A DNA stretch of 64,000 nt. It comes from Geofilum rubicundum JCM 15548 (lineage in GTDB: Bacteria; Bacteroidota; Bacteroidia; Bacteroidales; Marinilabiliaceae). The notes beneath the pieces are model-generated. The model saw nothing but the letters and a program-made list of their open reading frames with translations. It did no database searches and was not told where the DNA came from. The DNA is taken from assembly GCF_000974365.1 (NCBI RefSeq), contig NZ_BAZW01000003.1, forward strand, positions 144,551 through 208,550, read 5' to 3'. Shown piece by piece: positions 1 to 8,274 of the stretch (the first letter of the stretch is position 1; each line of letters starts with the position of its first letter). A program made the translations under genes and the position numbers.

Positions 1-19
1 GTCTGTTTAATTAACCGGA

Positions 20-1012
20 TTACTCAGTGTAGAGGGATTCGAGCTTCCCTAACAGGTCTTCGCCCAGCAGAGTGTGGGCTACAATGATCCCGTCTTTATC
101 CACCAGAAAGTTGGTCGGTATGGCCCGCACCCCATAAAGGGCAGCCGGCTCGCTTTTCCAATGGTTCAGATCCGAAACATGCGTCCAATTCAGATTTTCC
201 ATTTCAATGGTTGAAACCCATGCTTCACGCGTTCTGTCGAGTGATACCGAGAAAATATGAAAACCTTTGTTGCCGTACTTTTCGAAGGCCTCTTTGTGAA
301 AAGGTTTTTGGCGACGGCAGGGACCACACCAGGAGGCCCAGAAATCGATGAGCATGTAGCCTTCACCCAGACGGTCGGACAAGCTGATTTCTACCCCGTT
401 CACCGAAGGGGCGCTGAAATCAGGTGCTTTTTGTCCAATGGCCACCGACTCCAGGGTTTCAACCAGCTTTTCAAGCGTTTTAACATAGGGGGTGGTCCAT
501 AGCGTAGTATCGAGCAAGGCGATGTTTTCTTTAATCTGGTCGGCCGACAGGCGATAGGCGTAATGCCGGTATAGCGCATAGGCCGAAACCAGGGACGCTG
601 GACGTGCCTGAATGTATGCACTGATGTCGGGGTCTTTCAATTTCTGATAGGCCACATATTCATCATGCAGGGCCGAGCCGGTAACGGTTGATTCGCGGTA
701 GTAATTTTCAGGATTGAGTTGGATGTCAACGGCGCCTTTCTCCAGAAAGACCATGAGGGGCGACTTGGTGGTATCCACACTTAAACCATATATTTCGGGC
801 AATTCCACATTTAGCTCAAAGGTAAAGCTGCCATTTTCTACTTTTGCAGAATCAATGACTCTGTACAGACGGTCGTCGAACTTTTGAAAATAGACCTTCT
901 CGGCTGAAGATGAGTTGAGCTTGCCCGTGACCAAAAGGTCGGGTTGCCCCTGACAGCCCAATAAAATGGAGGTGGCGATGGCTGAAATAAAAAAATGCTT
1001 GAATCGGATCAT
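20..1012 (-). CDS. TlpA/ResA-like thioredoxin-fold lipoprotein
   Basis: A 330-residue envelope thiol-disulfide oxidoreductase. The N-terminus is a lipoprotein signal with a lipobox ending at Cys20 (LLGC). Residues ~25-190 look like the DUF4369-type N-terminal domain common in Bacteroidota, and ~193-330 form an AhpC/TSA-type thioredoxin fold with the redox pair WCGPC (Cys229, Cys232) and a later cis-Pro region (AIPTNF). Such proteins probably reduce or shuttle disulfides outside the inner membrane; the substrate cannot be read from sequence. It is transcribed away from the small lipoprotein at 1325 and ends 19 nt from the window edge, so its downstream neighbour is unknown. Confidence 0.9.
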   Translation of the reverse strand: MIRFKHFFISAIATSILLGCQGQPDLLVTGKLNSSSAEKVYFQKFDDRLYRVIDSAKVENGSFTFELNVELPEIYGLSVDTTKSPLMVFLEKGAVDIQLNPENYYRESTVTGSALHDEYVAYQKLKDPDISAYIQARPASLVSAYALYRHYAYRLSADQIKENIALLDTTLWTTPYVKTLEKLVETLESVAIGQKAPDFSAPSVNGVEISLSDRLGEGYMLIDFWASWCGPCRRQKPFHKEAFEKYGNKGFHIFSVSLDRTREAWVSTIEMENLNWTHVSDLNHWKSEPAALYGVRAIPTNFLVDKDGIIVAHTLLGEDLLGKLESLYTE

Positions 1013-1273
1013 TATATGAAGGTTTTAAATTTTAACGGACTACAAATATACAATTGTTCCTTCAAAGAAGGGGGGTGTTCTTCAAAAGAAGGTACATGTC
1101 TGTTATTCCCACGCCACTGTTACTTTGGGGTTTTGTGTGCTGAAAACAGGCGATTGGAGGGGGGTTGCCCGGACAAGGCCACAGACGACAAAATAAAGTG
1201 ATAGCGGGATGAAACCTAAGCGGCATTTTTTACGTTATAAGGATATGACAATTGAATAATAACCTGTTTATTG

Positions 1274-1304
1274 TTGTATGAATAAATGATTTACCCTATT
1301 TTTG
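1274..1304 (+). promoter_or_regulatory. Bacteroidota-type promoter of the small lipoprotein
   Basis: TTG at 1274-1276 and TATTTTTG at 1297-1304 match the Bacteroidota -33/-7 pattern with 20 nt between them. It lies 20 nt upstream of the ATG at 1325. The rest of the 312-nt gap 1013-1324 shows no convincing gene. Confidence 0.6.
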
Positions 1305-1324
1305 CCATCAAAACACGTAGCGTT

Positions 1325-1456
1325 ATGAAGAAATTAGCAACAGCATTTGTTGTTCTGTTATTTGTGGCCTTTGCTTTTTCATCTTGTAAGAGCTTTGAGG
1401 ATTGTCCTGCCTACGGGCAAGCTGAGACAACAACAGAACTTCCGGCACAGGCCTAA
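1325..1456 (+). CDS. Small (43 aa) lipoprotein
   Basis: A 43-residue open frame starting MKKLATAF. It has a classic lipoprotein signal: Lys-Lys, a hydrophobic stretch and Ser-Ser-Cys21 as the lipidation site. The mature part is only 23 residues (CKSFEDCPAYGQ then an acidic/Thr-rich tail). A consensus promoter sits just upstream and a strong hairpin-T-run just downstream, so it is a self-contained monocistronic unit. No enzymatic function is suggested; it probably sits in the outer membrane. The short CPAYG-type core may be a conserved motif, but that needs a search. Confidence 0.7.
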   Translation: MKKLATAFVVLLFVAFAFSSCKSFEDCPAYGQAETTTELPAQA

Positions 1457-1481
1457 TCAACTTATTGGTTTTTTAAGAGCC

Positions 1482-1514
1482 AAAAAAAGGAAATCAATGA
1501 TTTCCTTTTTTTTA
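1482..1514 (+). terminator. Rho-independent terminator
   Basis: Perfect stem GGAAATCA/TGATTTCC with a one-base loop, flanked by an A-run upstream and eight T downstream. It ends the small lipoprotein transcript and could also act on the opposite strand. Confidence 0.85.
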
Positions 1515-1645
1515 TTGGGGTAAAAACACGGTCCATTCCTTTGAAATCAAAGCTTTCAGTTCCTGTGCTATAAATGAGCCGCTTACAGATACTCTCCAAT
1601 TAACTTCATTTCACACTTCTTGTAGTAAATCAAAGCAAACAACGC

Positions 1646-1676
1646 TTGACGGTTTGCCTGATTTTTTATACTTTTG
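1646..1676 (+). promoter_or_regulatory. Promoter of gap
   Basis: TTG at 1646-1648 and TACTTTTG at 1669-1676, 20 nt apart, match the Bacteroidota sigma-A consensus. The GAPDH start codon is 73 nt further on, leaving a moderately long 5' leader with no obvious structure. Confidence 0.7.
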
Positions 1677-1737
1677 TATCGCAAAATGAGGGATCTCATA
1701 GTGCATTGCATCCTTTATCTTTCAAATAATCACTTAA

Positions 1738-2763
<1,026 letters not shown>

Positions 2764-2790
2764 TTTTAAGCTATTGTCACTCTTTATATA

Positions 2791-2819
2791 AAAGGCCCCG
2801 CGTAAGCGGGGCTTTTTTT
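2791..2819 (+). terminator. Terminator after gap
   Basis: GCCCCGC/GCGGGGC stem with a GTAA-type loop followed by seven T. The A-run on the other side suggests it also serves the convergent flavodoxin gene. Confidence 0.9.
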
Positions 2820-2845
2820 ATGCCTATGCCGAATTCTATTTTTAA

Positions 2846-3352
2846 TTAAATGAGCGGTTTCAGTTTCGCCACCCATTCGCTGATCCGTTGATCGGTCAGG
2901 TCGCTTTCATTGTCCTCGTCCAGTGCAAGCCCCACAAAGTTGCCATCAAGCACCGCCCGGGAATCGTCAAAATCGTAATGGTCGACCGGCACCTGTCCAA
3001 TCACCCTGGCCCCACCCTGGATCACCACTTCATATAGCTCTGCCATGGCATCCACAAAGGTGTCGGGGTAAGCACCCGAGTCGCCCAGGCCAAAAAGCGC
3101 CACGGTTTTTCCTTTCAAATTGGCTTTCTTCAATTTGGGCATGAACCGCTCCCAGTCTTCCTGCAGGTCACCATACCCCCAGGTGGGTGTGCCCAGAATA
3201 AGAAAGTCACCATCTTCGAGGAGTTGAACATCGCTGACGTCGGCAATATTGGCCAGGTGCAAATCCATGCCGGAGAATTCCTTGCTGATGGCATGAGCCA
3301 CTGTTTCGGTGTTTCCTGAGTCGGAGCCGTAAATGATAGCTATTTTCTTCAT
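2846..3352 (-). CDS. fldA: Flavodoxin (long-chain)
   Basis: A 168-residue FMN-binding electron carrier. The phosphate loop is SDSGNTET at ~10-16. The FMN-ring segments TPTWGYGDLQEDW and LFGLGDSGAYPD are clear, and the C-terminal insertion typical of long-chain flavodoxins is present. It acts in the cytosol as a low-potential donor, replacing ferredoxin under iron limitation. Convergent with gap; the shared terminator lies between them. Confidence 0.95.
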   Translation of the reverse strand: MKKIAIIYGSDSGNTETVAHAISKEFSGMDLHLANIADVSDVQLLEDGDFLILGTPTWGYGDLQEDWERFMPKLKKANLKGKTVALFGLGDSGAYPDTFVDAMAELYEVVIQGGARVIGQVPVDHYDFDDSRAVLDGNFVGLALDEDNESDLTDQRISEWVAKLKPLI

Positions 3353-3433
3353 AAAAATATGGTTATGACTGATTTTATATGGTAATGAATCGATAGAATT
3401 AATCTAAACAAAGAAAGTGGTTTACACGGGACT

Positions 3434-3724
3434 TTGCAATCACAATTAATAAGGATTTTTTGGGTGTTGTATCCCGATGTGCCAAAACAGATGCCGAAAG
3501 AAGCCAGAGAACTAGCGAGTTTTCTGACCTTGGTAATCGATACAACCACCAAAAGTCTTTCTCCCAGATGGACTGTAAGTGATATCAGGTGCTTCGAAAA
3601 TGGATGTCATGGAATGGTAAGGGTTGGGATGGTCCCTTCAAATGAAATTCACTGGAAGTGTTGTCATTGCGAAAACGAAGGTTTGATAAGTGAATGGCAG
3701 GGCACGAAGTGGGATAATAGATAG
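3434..3724 (+). CDS. Conserved hypothetical protein with Cys/His knuckles
   Basis: A 96-residue frame whose C-terminal half is cysteine-rich: CFENGCHG, then WKCCHCENEG and the ending ISEWQGTKWDN, suggesting one small zinc-ribbon-like fold. I do not know a function. The first ~19 residues overlap the flavodoxin upstream region and look unlike the rest, so a start at the ATG at 3491 (MPKEAREL) is more likely. Stand-alone gene in front of the AbiE pair. Confidence 0.55.
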   Translation: MQSQLIRIFWVLYPDVPKQMPKEARELASFLTLVIDTTTKSLSPRWTVSDIRCFENGCHGMVRVGMVPSNEIHWKCCHCENEGLISEWQGTKWDNR

Positions 3725-3842
3725 TTTTTACATGTTTTGTAAATCTGGGATAATGAGTCTCATGCGGAATTGAATAGATGAACCTGGGCCCTGTTGATGC
3801 ATGGGTAAAACACTAAAACACTTTATTTTTCTGTTTATAAGT

Positions 3843-3873
3843 TTGTTTAATTCACCCTTGTTCATTATTTTTG
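3843..3873 (+). promoter_or_regulatory. Promoter of the AbiE-like operon
   Basis: TTTG at 3842-3845 and TATTTTTG at 3866-3873, with 20 nt between the TTG and the -7 box. The -7 box lies inside a set of GTTCA/TGAAC repeats (see operator entry). Confidence 0.65.
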
Positions 3874-3912
3874 AATGTTCATCCTTGCTGAACTTTTAAT
3901 TTTATTGAACAA
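3858..3912 (+). promoter_or_regulatory. Inverted-repeat operator in front of the AbiE-like pair
   Basis: Two nested inverted repeats: TTGTTCA (3858-3864) pairs with TGAACAA (3906-3912), and GTTCA (3877-3881) pairs with TGAAC (3889-3893). They surround the -7 box and end 2 nt before the antitoxin start codon. AbiEi-family antitoxins are known to repress their own operons by binding inverted repeats, so this is the natural candidate operator. Confidence 0.5.
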
Positions 3913-3914
3913 TA

Positions 3915-4907
3915 ATGCCTAGAGACAATGATTTTATTTTTGAAGCTATTGCTTCCTTAGAAGAAATAACAGGGATTCCCATTGCTTTTGAAACCGTCAG
4001 GAAAGGCTATGATGTAGTACTTCAAATTTACAATGAGACCTTTTATTGCATTGCTAAAAAAAATGCTAAAAATGCAAATTACGGCATCATAATGTCTGCT
4101 TTGAAGGATATTAATCATTTACAAAACAATATCGTTATTGCTGACTATCTGACTAAAACCACAACAGACGAGCTTAAACAAAATGGCATCAATTATCTTG
4201 ATGCATCAGGAAATGCTTTTATTAAAACAAGAGATTTTTTTGTTTATGTCGAAGGTAGAAAAGCAAAAATCAATAAGAATACGAACCAAACTCGGGCATT
4301 TCAGGAAGCAGGTTTGAAGTTAATCCTATTACTTATCTCAAATCCTGAAACGGTGCAATTTTCTTATAGAGAATTAGCAGAAAAAACCGGAATTGCTTTG
4401 GGGTCGGTAAGTAATATTTTTAATGAACTGGAAGAAAGCCACTACTTATTGAAAACAAGGAACAAAAGGGTTCTGAAAAAACTGGATGAAATCATTGAAC
4501 GTTGGGTGATTGCCTACAATGAGCTGTTAAAACCTCGTTCTTTCAGGAAAAGGATGAGGGCTATAGGAAATGAATCTTTGGTATCTCTCCTGAGTAATAG
4601 AGATATTAAACTCTATTTTGGAGGAGAACCTGGAGGACAACTTTTAACTGAGCATCTAAAACCCAAAGATTATGTCATCTACACGAACGAAGAATTAAGC
4701 AAAGTAGCAAAGGAGTTGAAACTGGTTCCTGATGAATCCGGAAATATTGAACTGTATAGCAAATTCTGGACCGACAGTCTTCATTTGAAAAACGAATATG
4801 CAGCTCCTCCTTTGGTTGTATATGCTGATCTAATTGGAACTGGGAACAATAGAAATATAGAAACAGCTAAAATCATTTTAGAGAATGGATTACAACATAT
4901 CAAGTGA
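3915..4907 (+). CDS. AbiEi-family antitoxin / transcriptional repressor
   Basis: A 330-residue protein resembling the antitoxin half of type IV AbiE toxin-antitoxin systems. Residues ~130-185 contain a winged helix-turn-helix (RELAEKTGIALGSVSNIF); the N-terminal ~115 residues resemble the restriction-endonuclease-like domain found in this group. It would both neutralise the nucleotidyltransferase encoded next and repress the operon. It overlaps the toxin gene by 23 nt, consistent with translational coupling. Family assignment rests on architecture and partner rather than on strong signature residues. Confidence 0.75.
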   Translation: MPRDNDFIFEAIASLEEITGIPIAFETVRKGYDVVLQIYNETFYCIAKKNAKNANYGIIMSALKDINHLQNNIVIADYLTKTTTDELKQNGINYLDASGNAFIKTRDFFVYVEGRKAKINKNTNQTRAFQEAGLKLILLLISNPETVQFSYRELAEKTGIALGSVSNIFNELEESHYLLKTRNKRVLKKLDEIIERWVIAYNELLKPRSFRKRMRAIGNESLVSLLSNRDIKLYFGGEPGGQLLTEHLKPKDYVIYTNEELSKVAKELKLVPDESGNIELYSKFWTDSLHLKNEYAAPPLVVYADLIGTGNNRNIETAKIILENGLQHIK

Positions 4908-5727
4908 TAAACTGGAACATCCAATATTAAAAAAGCTGTTAGACGAGTTGATTCCCGTATTTAAAAAATTGGAAATCAAGTTTTTCGTGATCGGAGCAAC
5001 AGCCAGAGATATCATTATGGAGCTTCATGGAGCAAAGTCAGGTAGGAGAACTCAGGACATTGATATTGCCATAGCTGTGGATAAATGGGAAGAATTTTCA
5101 ACTGTTGAAAAGGAGCTGGCGAAACTTTCTAATTTCAAGAAACATACAAAACAGATGCAAAGGTTTTTGTATATTGAATATTTTCATTTAGACATAGTTC
5201 CTTATGGCGGAATTGCAACTGCCGAAGACAAAATTTTCTGGCCGCCTGATCAATCTTTTGCAATGACTGTGCTTGGTTTTGAAGAAGCAGAAAGAGATTT
5301 GGTCAAAGTTAAGATAGATGAAACATTGGAAATTGACATTGTTTCATTGGCAGGAATTTTTATTTTAAAATTGGTGTCCTGGAAAGACAGACATCATAAA
5401 GGCAATAAAGATGCGGATGATTTGGGATTTATTCTACTGAACTATCTAAATATCTACGAAGAAAGAGCTGCGATGGAGCATTATAAGGAGGTCTATGAAA
5501 TTGAGAATTTCACCATCACAAAGGCTGGATCATCACTATTGGGCATCGATATTAACAAGCTCTTATCTGACAATGAAGCCAACAAAGCTAAATTAAAAGT
5601 TATTATTGAAACAGAATTAAATTCAAAAGAGAACAGTGTGTTATTCAGTCAAATACTAGAAACAAATCACTTTAAGTTTGATGAAATAATGGATTGTTTT
5701 CAAATCTTCAATCAAAAAATAGTGTAA
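4885..5727 (+). CDS. AbiEii/AbiGii-type nucleotidyltransferase (toxin)
   Basis: A 280-residue DNA-polymerase-beta-fold nucleotidyltransferase. The core motif is visible as GATARD (37-42) followed by TQDIDIAI, with catalytic aspartates Asp58 and Asp60. Downstream KLVSWKDRHHKGNKDADD fits the conserved Lys/Asp region of AbiEii proteins. Members of this family inhibit growth, some by modifying tRNA acceptor ends, and can abort phage infection. The target here is unknown. Translation probably couples to the antitoxin through the 23-nt overlap. Confidence 0.8.
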   Translation: MDYNISSDKLEHPILKKLLDELIPVFKKLEIKFFVIGATARDIIMELHGAKSGRRTQDIDIAIAVDKWEEFSTVEKELAKLSNFKKHTKQMQRFLYIEYFHLDIVPYGGIATAEDKIFWPPDQSFAMTVLGFEEAERDLVKVKIDETLEIDIVSLAGIFILKLVSWKDRHHKGNKDADDLGFILLNYLNIYEERAAMEHYKEVYEIENFTITKAGSSLLGIDINKLLSDNEANKAKLKVIIETELNSKENSVLFSQILETNHFKFDEIMDCFQIFNQKIV

Positions 5728-5834
5728 GCCAATATTATGGATATTTGTTTAATTCAATCCAAAAGAATTCCATTCTACCTGCGAGCCAGGGGCCAAGGTG
5801 CCCCCCCCCTTTTATTCAAAAAACACCGGCCAGT

Positions 5835-6188
5835 ATGTGTGTCCATGGCCACTTATGCCAGCGCGATGAACAAGAAAAGGAATCATCCACCGTTTTCGAT
5901 TTTCCAACGTTGACAACTGATCGATTTGTATTAAGGCAGTTTAATCGTAAGGACCTGGAAAACGTTTATAAAGGTTTGTCAGACCCTCGTGTTATAAAAT
6001 ACTATGGGATAAGTTTCGATACATTGGAAGCGACAAAAGAACAAATAACATGGTTTAGGGATTTAGAACAAAACAAAGCTGGAATATGGTGGGCCATCTG
6101 TAACAAAGATGATCTGAATTTTATTGGAGCAGGTGGCTTAAATGATTTAGACAAGGAGAACCGAAAGGCTGAGATTGGCTGGGGCTAA
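5835..6188 (+). pseudogene. Truncated GNAT acetyltransferase remnant
   Basis: Residues from LTTDRFVLRQFNRKDL onward match the start of a RimJ/RimL-type N-acetyltransferase and run to KAEIGWG. The frame then stops, just where the acetyl-CoA-binding motif (Q/RxxGxG/A) should begin. About half of the usual ~175-residue domain is missing. The open frame extends back to 5694, but the residues before ~LTTDR are unrelated and include a run of nine C at 5801-5809, so the true start is lost or at 5835. Probably non-functional. Confidence 0.7.
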
Positions 6189-6254
6189 TGCTGATCCTCT
6201 TGCGAATCTTGTTTTTTTTCATTAATTATGATGATCTATTTAAAAGCCAAAATT

Positions 6255-6437
6255 ATGGAAACACAAGCATGCGCTGATTGCTCCTTGCGTAAAAAGTATG
6301 ATAAGAATCCCAGATCGTTTACTGGTAGATTTTGGCGATGGCATATTGGTTTTTGCCCGGGCTGGAAGAAATATTTCAATTCTTTGAACGATGGCGAAAG
6401 ACTGGAGCTTTCTGCAAAATATCATTTGAAGAGGTAG
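6255..6437 (+). CDS. Small Cys-containing hypothetical protein (60 aa)
   Basis: The frame opens at 6228 but METQACADC at 6255 is the better start. The 60 residues are basic and Trp-rich (RFWRWHIGFCPGWKKY) with Cys residues near the N-terminus (CADC) and a third in FCPG. No family is recognised with certainty. It precedes the DUF3795 gene by 57 nt in the same direction and may be co-transcribed. Confidence 0.5.
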   Translation: METQACADCSLRKKYDKNPRSFTGRFWRWHIGFCPGWKKYFNSLNDGERLELSAKYHLKR

Positions 6438-6494
6438 ATTTCAGGGAATTCGTATTTGCTTTAGATAATCTGTTTCCCTTTTATAACCGTTGAT

Positions 6495-6923
6495 ATGATT
6501 CAAAAGCAAAAATATCAGGGACTGATTGCAGCTTGTGGTATGAACTGTGGATTATGCATTGGATATCTTCGGGAAAGGAATCCATGCGGAGGCTGTTTTA
6601 AAAAGGACGATTTAAACAAGCCCAAATCATGCAGAAGTTGTGCCATCGTAAATTGTGAATTCTTAAAGAGAACAGCATCTGGTTTTTGTTACGATTGTGA
6701 AAAGGATCCTTGTTCCCGATTAAAACAATTGGATAAACGTTACCAGACAAATTATGGGATGAGCATGATAGATAACCTCAATTTCATTAAAGCGCATGGG
6801 ATGAGTGGATTTCTGAAAAATGAGGAAGCCCGATGGACCTGTAAGGTTTGTGGTTCTGGTGTATCTGTACATAGGGATTTTTGTTTGAACTGTAAAGCAG
6901 AACTGAGAGGACATTCTTCTTAA
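6495..6923 (+). CDS. DUF3795 domain protein
   Basis: A 142-residue cysteine-rich protein. The N-terminal region IAACGMNCGLCIGYL, followed by NPCGGCF, SCRSCAI, CYDCEKDPCSRL, is the pattern of DUF3795 proteins. A C-terminal zinc ribbon (CKVCGSG...CLNCKAEL) is added. The function of DUF3795 is not established; the cysteine spacing suggests several metal sites. Followed after 23 nt by the serine hydrolase gene. Confidence 0.8.
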   Translation: MIQKQKYQGLIAACGMNCGLCIGYLRERNPCGGCFKKDDLNKPKSCRSCAIVNCEFLKRTASGFCYDCEKDPCSRLKQLDKRYQTNYGMSMIDNLNFIKAHGMSGFLKNEEARWTCKVCGSGVSVHRDFCLNCKAELRGHSS

Positions 6924-6946
6924 GTCTCATCTATTTAGAAAATGAT

Positions 6947-7975
6947 ATGAAAAGGAAGTACTTAGTTCGAATAATATTGCTTGTTGGGACGCTTATATCC
7001 TTATGCTTTGTTCCCTGGCCTATTGTAATAGCCTGGTTGGAACCATTGCCTGATACCGTTCAGGAACAAGTTGATAAAGTATCTGATTATGGGTTTGATG
7101 GCATTGTTGTTTATGTAGATGAAGCTGGAGAACAGCCCGTTTTGTTTTCTGCCGGTTACAAAAACAGAGAAAACAAAATACCCGCCGATCCCAATGCCTT
7201 GTTTAAAATAGCCAGTGTAGGCAAACTATACAATGCTTTGGCGGTCACAAAACTCGTTGGAGCAGGACTGCTATCCTTGGACAAGACGCTGTCTGACTAC
7301 CTCCCTGAATTGAAGAATAGAATAGAGAATGCAGACCAAATCACCTTGGAAATGATGGTTCGGCATAGAAGTGGCATTCCTAATTTCACCGATTCCTATA
7401 ACTATTGGGTTCATCCCAAAGAAAATGACGATGAAAAGCTGGCATTAATTCTGGATCAACCTGCCAGGTTTGAACCAGGCCAGGATTATGAGTATTCCAA
7501 TACCAATTATTTATTGCTTGGTAGAATTATGGATAAGGTGCTTGGATACAACCATTTTCAGTTTATACAGACAGAAATATTGGATCCCCTGAATTTGAAC
7601 CACACTTTTGGTTCTATTCAGGAGGTAAATATGGATGATGTCATGAGTGGTTACTATGTTGGTTATGATAAGGATTTAAAATCAGATGATAATGCTTCTA
7701 TGTTAGCAACCGCTGAAGATTTGGGGCGATTTATAAGGGCATTAAATGACGGTTCGGCCTTTAAAAACAAAGTTGAACAGGAAATTTATAGCTCCATATA
7801 TGAGTACGGGCATACAGGATTGATTCCCGGTTATCAAACAATAGCCAAATACCATGCAGAATTAGATGCGGTGGTTATTCAATTTACTAACACTGTTGAT
7901 TTTGAGGGGTATAATTGGAGCCTGTCGGAGGTCATGTATAACCGGATAATTAAAATACTAAAAGGAAATAATTAG
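6947..7975 (+). CDS. Class C beta-lactamase-related serine hydrolase
   Basis: A 342-residue protein with an N-terminal membrane segment (~8-30) that probably acts as anchor or signal. The three active-site elements of the penicillin-binding/class C family are present: SVGK (nucleophile Ser90, Lys93), YSN (183-185) and HTG (289-291). The family includes peptidases, esterases and rarely true beta-lactamases; nothing points to antibiotic resistance here. Located outside the cytoplasmic membrane. Confidence 0.85.
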   Translation: MKRKYLVRIILLVGTLISLCFVPWPIVIAWLEPLPDTVQEQVDKVSDYGFDGIVVYVDEAGEQPVLFSAGYKNRENKIPADPNALFKIASVGKLYNALAVTKLVGAGLLSLDKTLSDYLPELKNRIENADQITLEMMVRHRSGIPNFTDSYNYWVHPKENDDEKLALILDQPARFEPGQDYEYSNTNYLLLGRIMDKVLGYNHFQFIQTEILDPLNLNHTFGSIQEVNMDDVMSGYYVGYDKDLKSDDNASMLATAEDLGRFIRALNDGSAFKNKVEQEIYSSIYEYGHTGLIPGYQTIAKYHAELDAVVIQFTNTVDFEGYNWSLSEVMYNRIIKILKGNN

Positions 7976-8006
7976 CCAACAAATTTTTCTCGATTGTGAA
8001 AACCGA

Positions 8007-8171
8007 ATGTTTTTGCGGTGTTTATTTCTCTTTTTGTTTGGTGCTTTGTTGCTTGGAGCTCAGCCGTTTTTTGAAGATACGGGCGGCCATTCCTCCGTGC
8101 TTTTACCTGTAGGAGATGTTGTGCGGTTAAATACGGCCGACAATAGTCTCAAACTGGGGTATTATTTTTAA
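8007..8171 (+). other. Possible remnant of an outer-membrane protein gene
   Basis: A 54-residue frame with a signal-like N-terminus (MFLRCLFLFLFGALLLG) and an ending ADNSLKLGYYF that resembles the last strand of an outer-membrane barrel. The middle that a barrel would need is absent, so it may be a deletion remnant or chance. The 299-nt gap 7976-8274 otherwise shows no gene. Confidence 0.25.
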
Positions 8172-8274
8172 TGAGAAGCATACACCCGGGGCTTTAACAA
8201 TTTTAGTGTCTTTTGTTAAAACAATTTTCGCTGCCATCAGTTATTATGGTGAATCAGGAAGAGAGAAATAATCA

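Noticed and set aside
995..1201. 68-codon plus-strand frame in the lipoprotein/lipoprotein gap
   Set aside because: Begins inside the opposite-strand gene's start region and has irregular Cys/Gly-rich composition with no signal or domain; treated as chance.
5770..5880. Recombination (attC-like) site near the C-run before the GNAT remnant
   Set aside because: A GGGGC/GCCCC hairpin is present, but there is no integrase and no core site motif.
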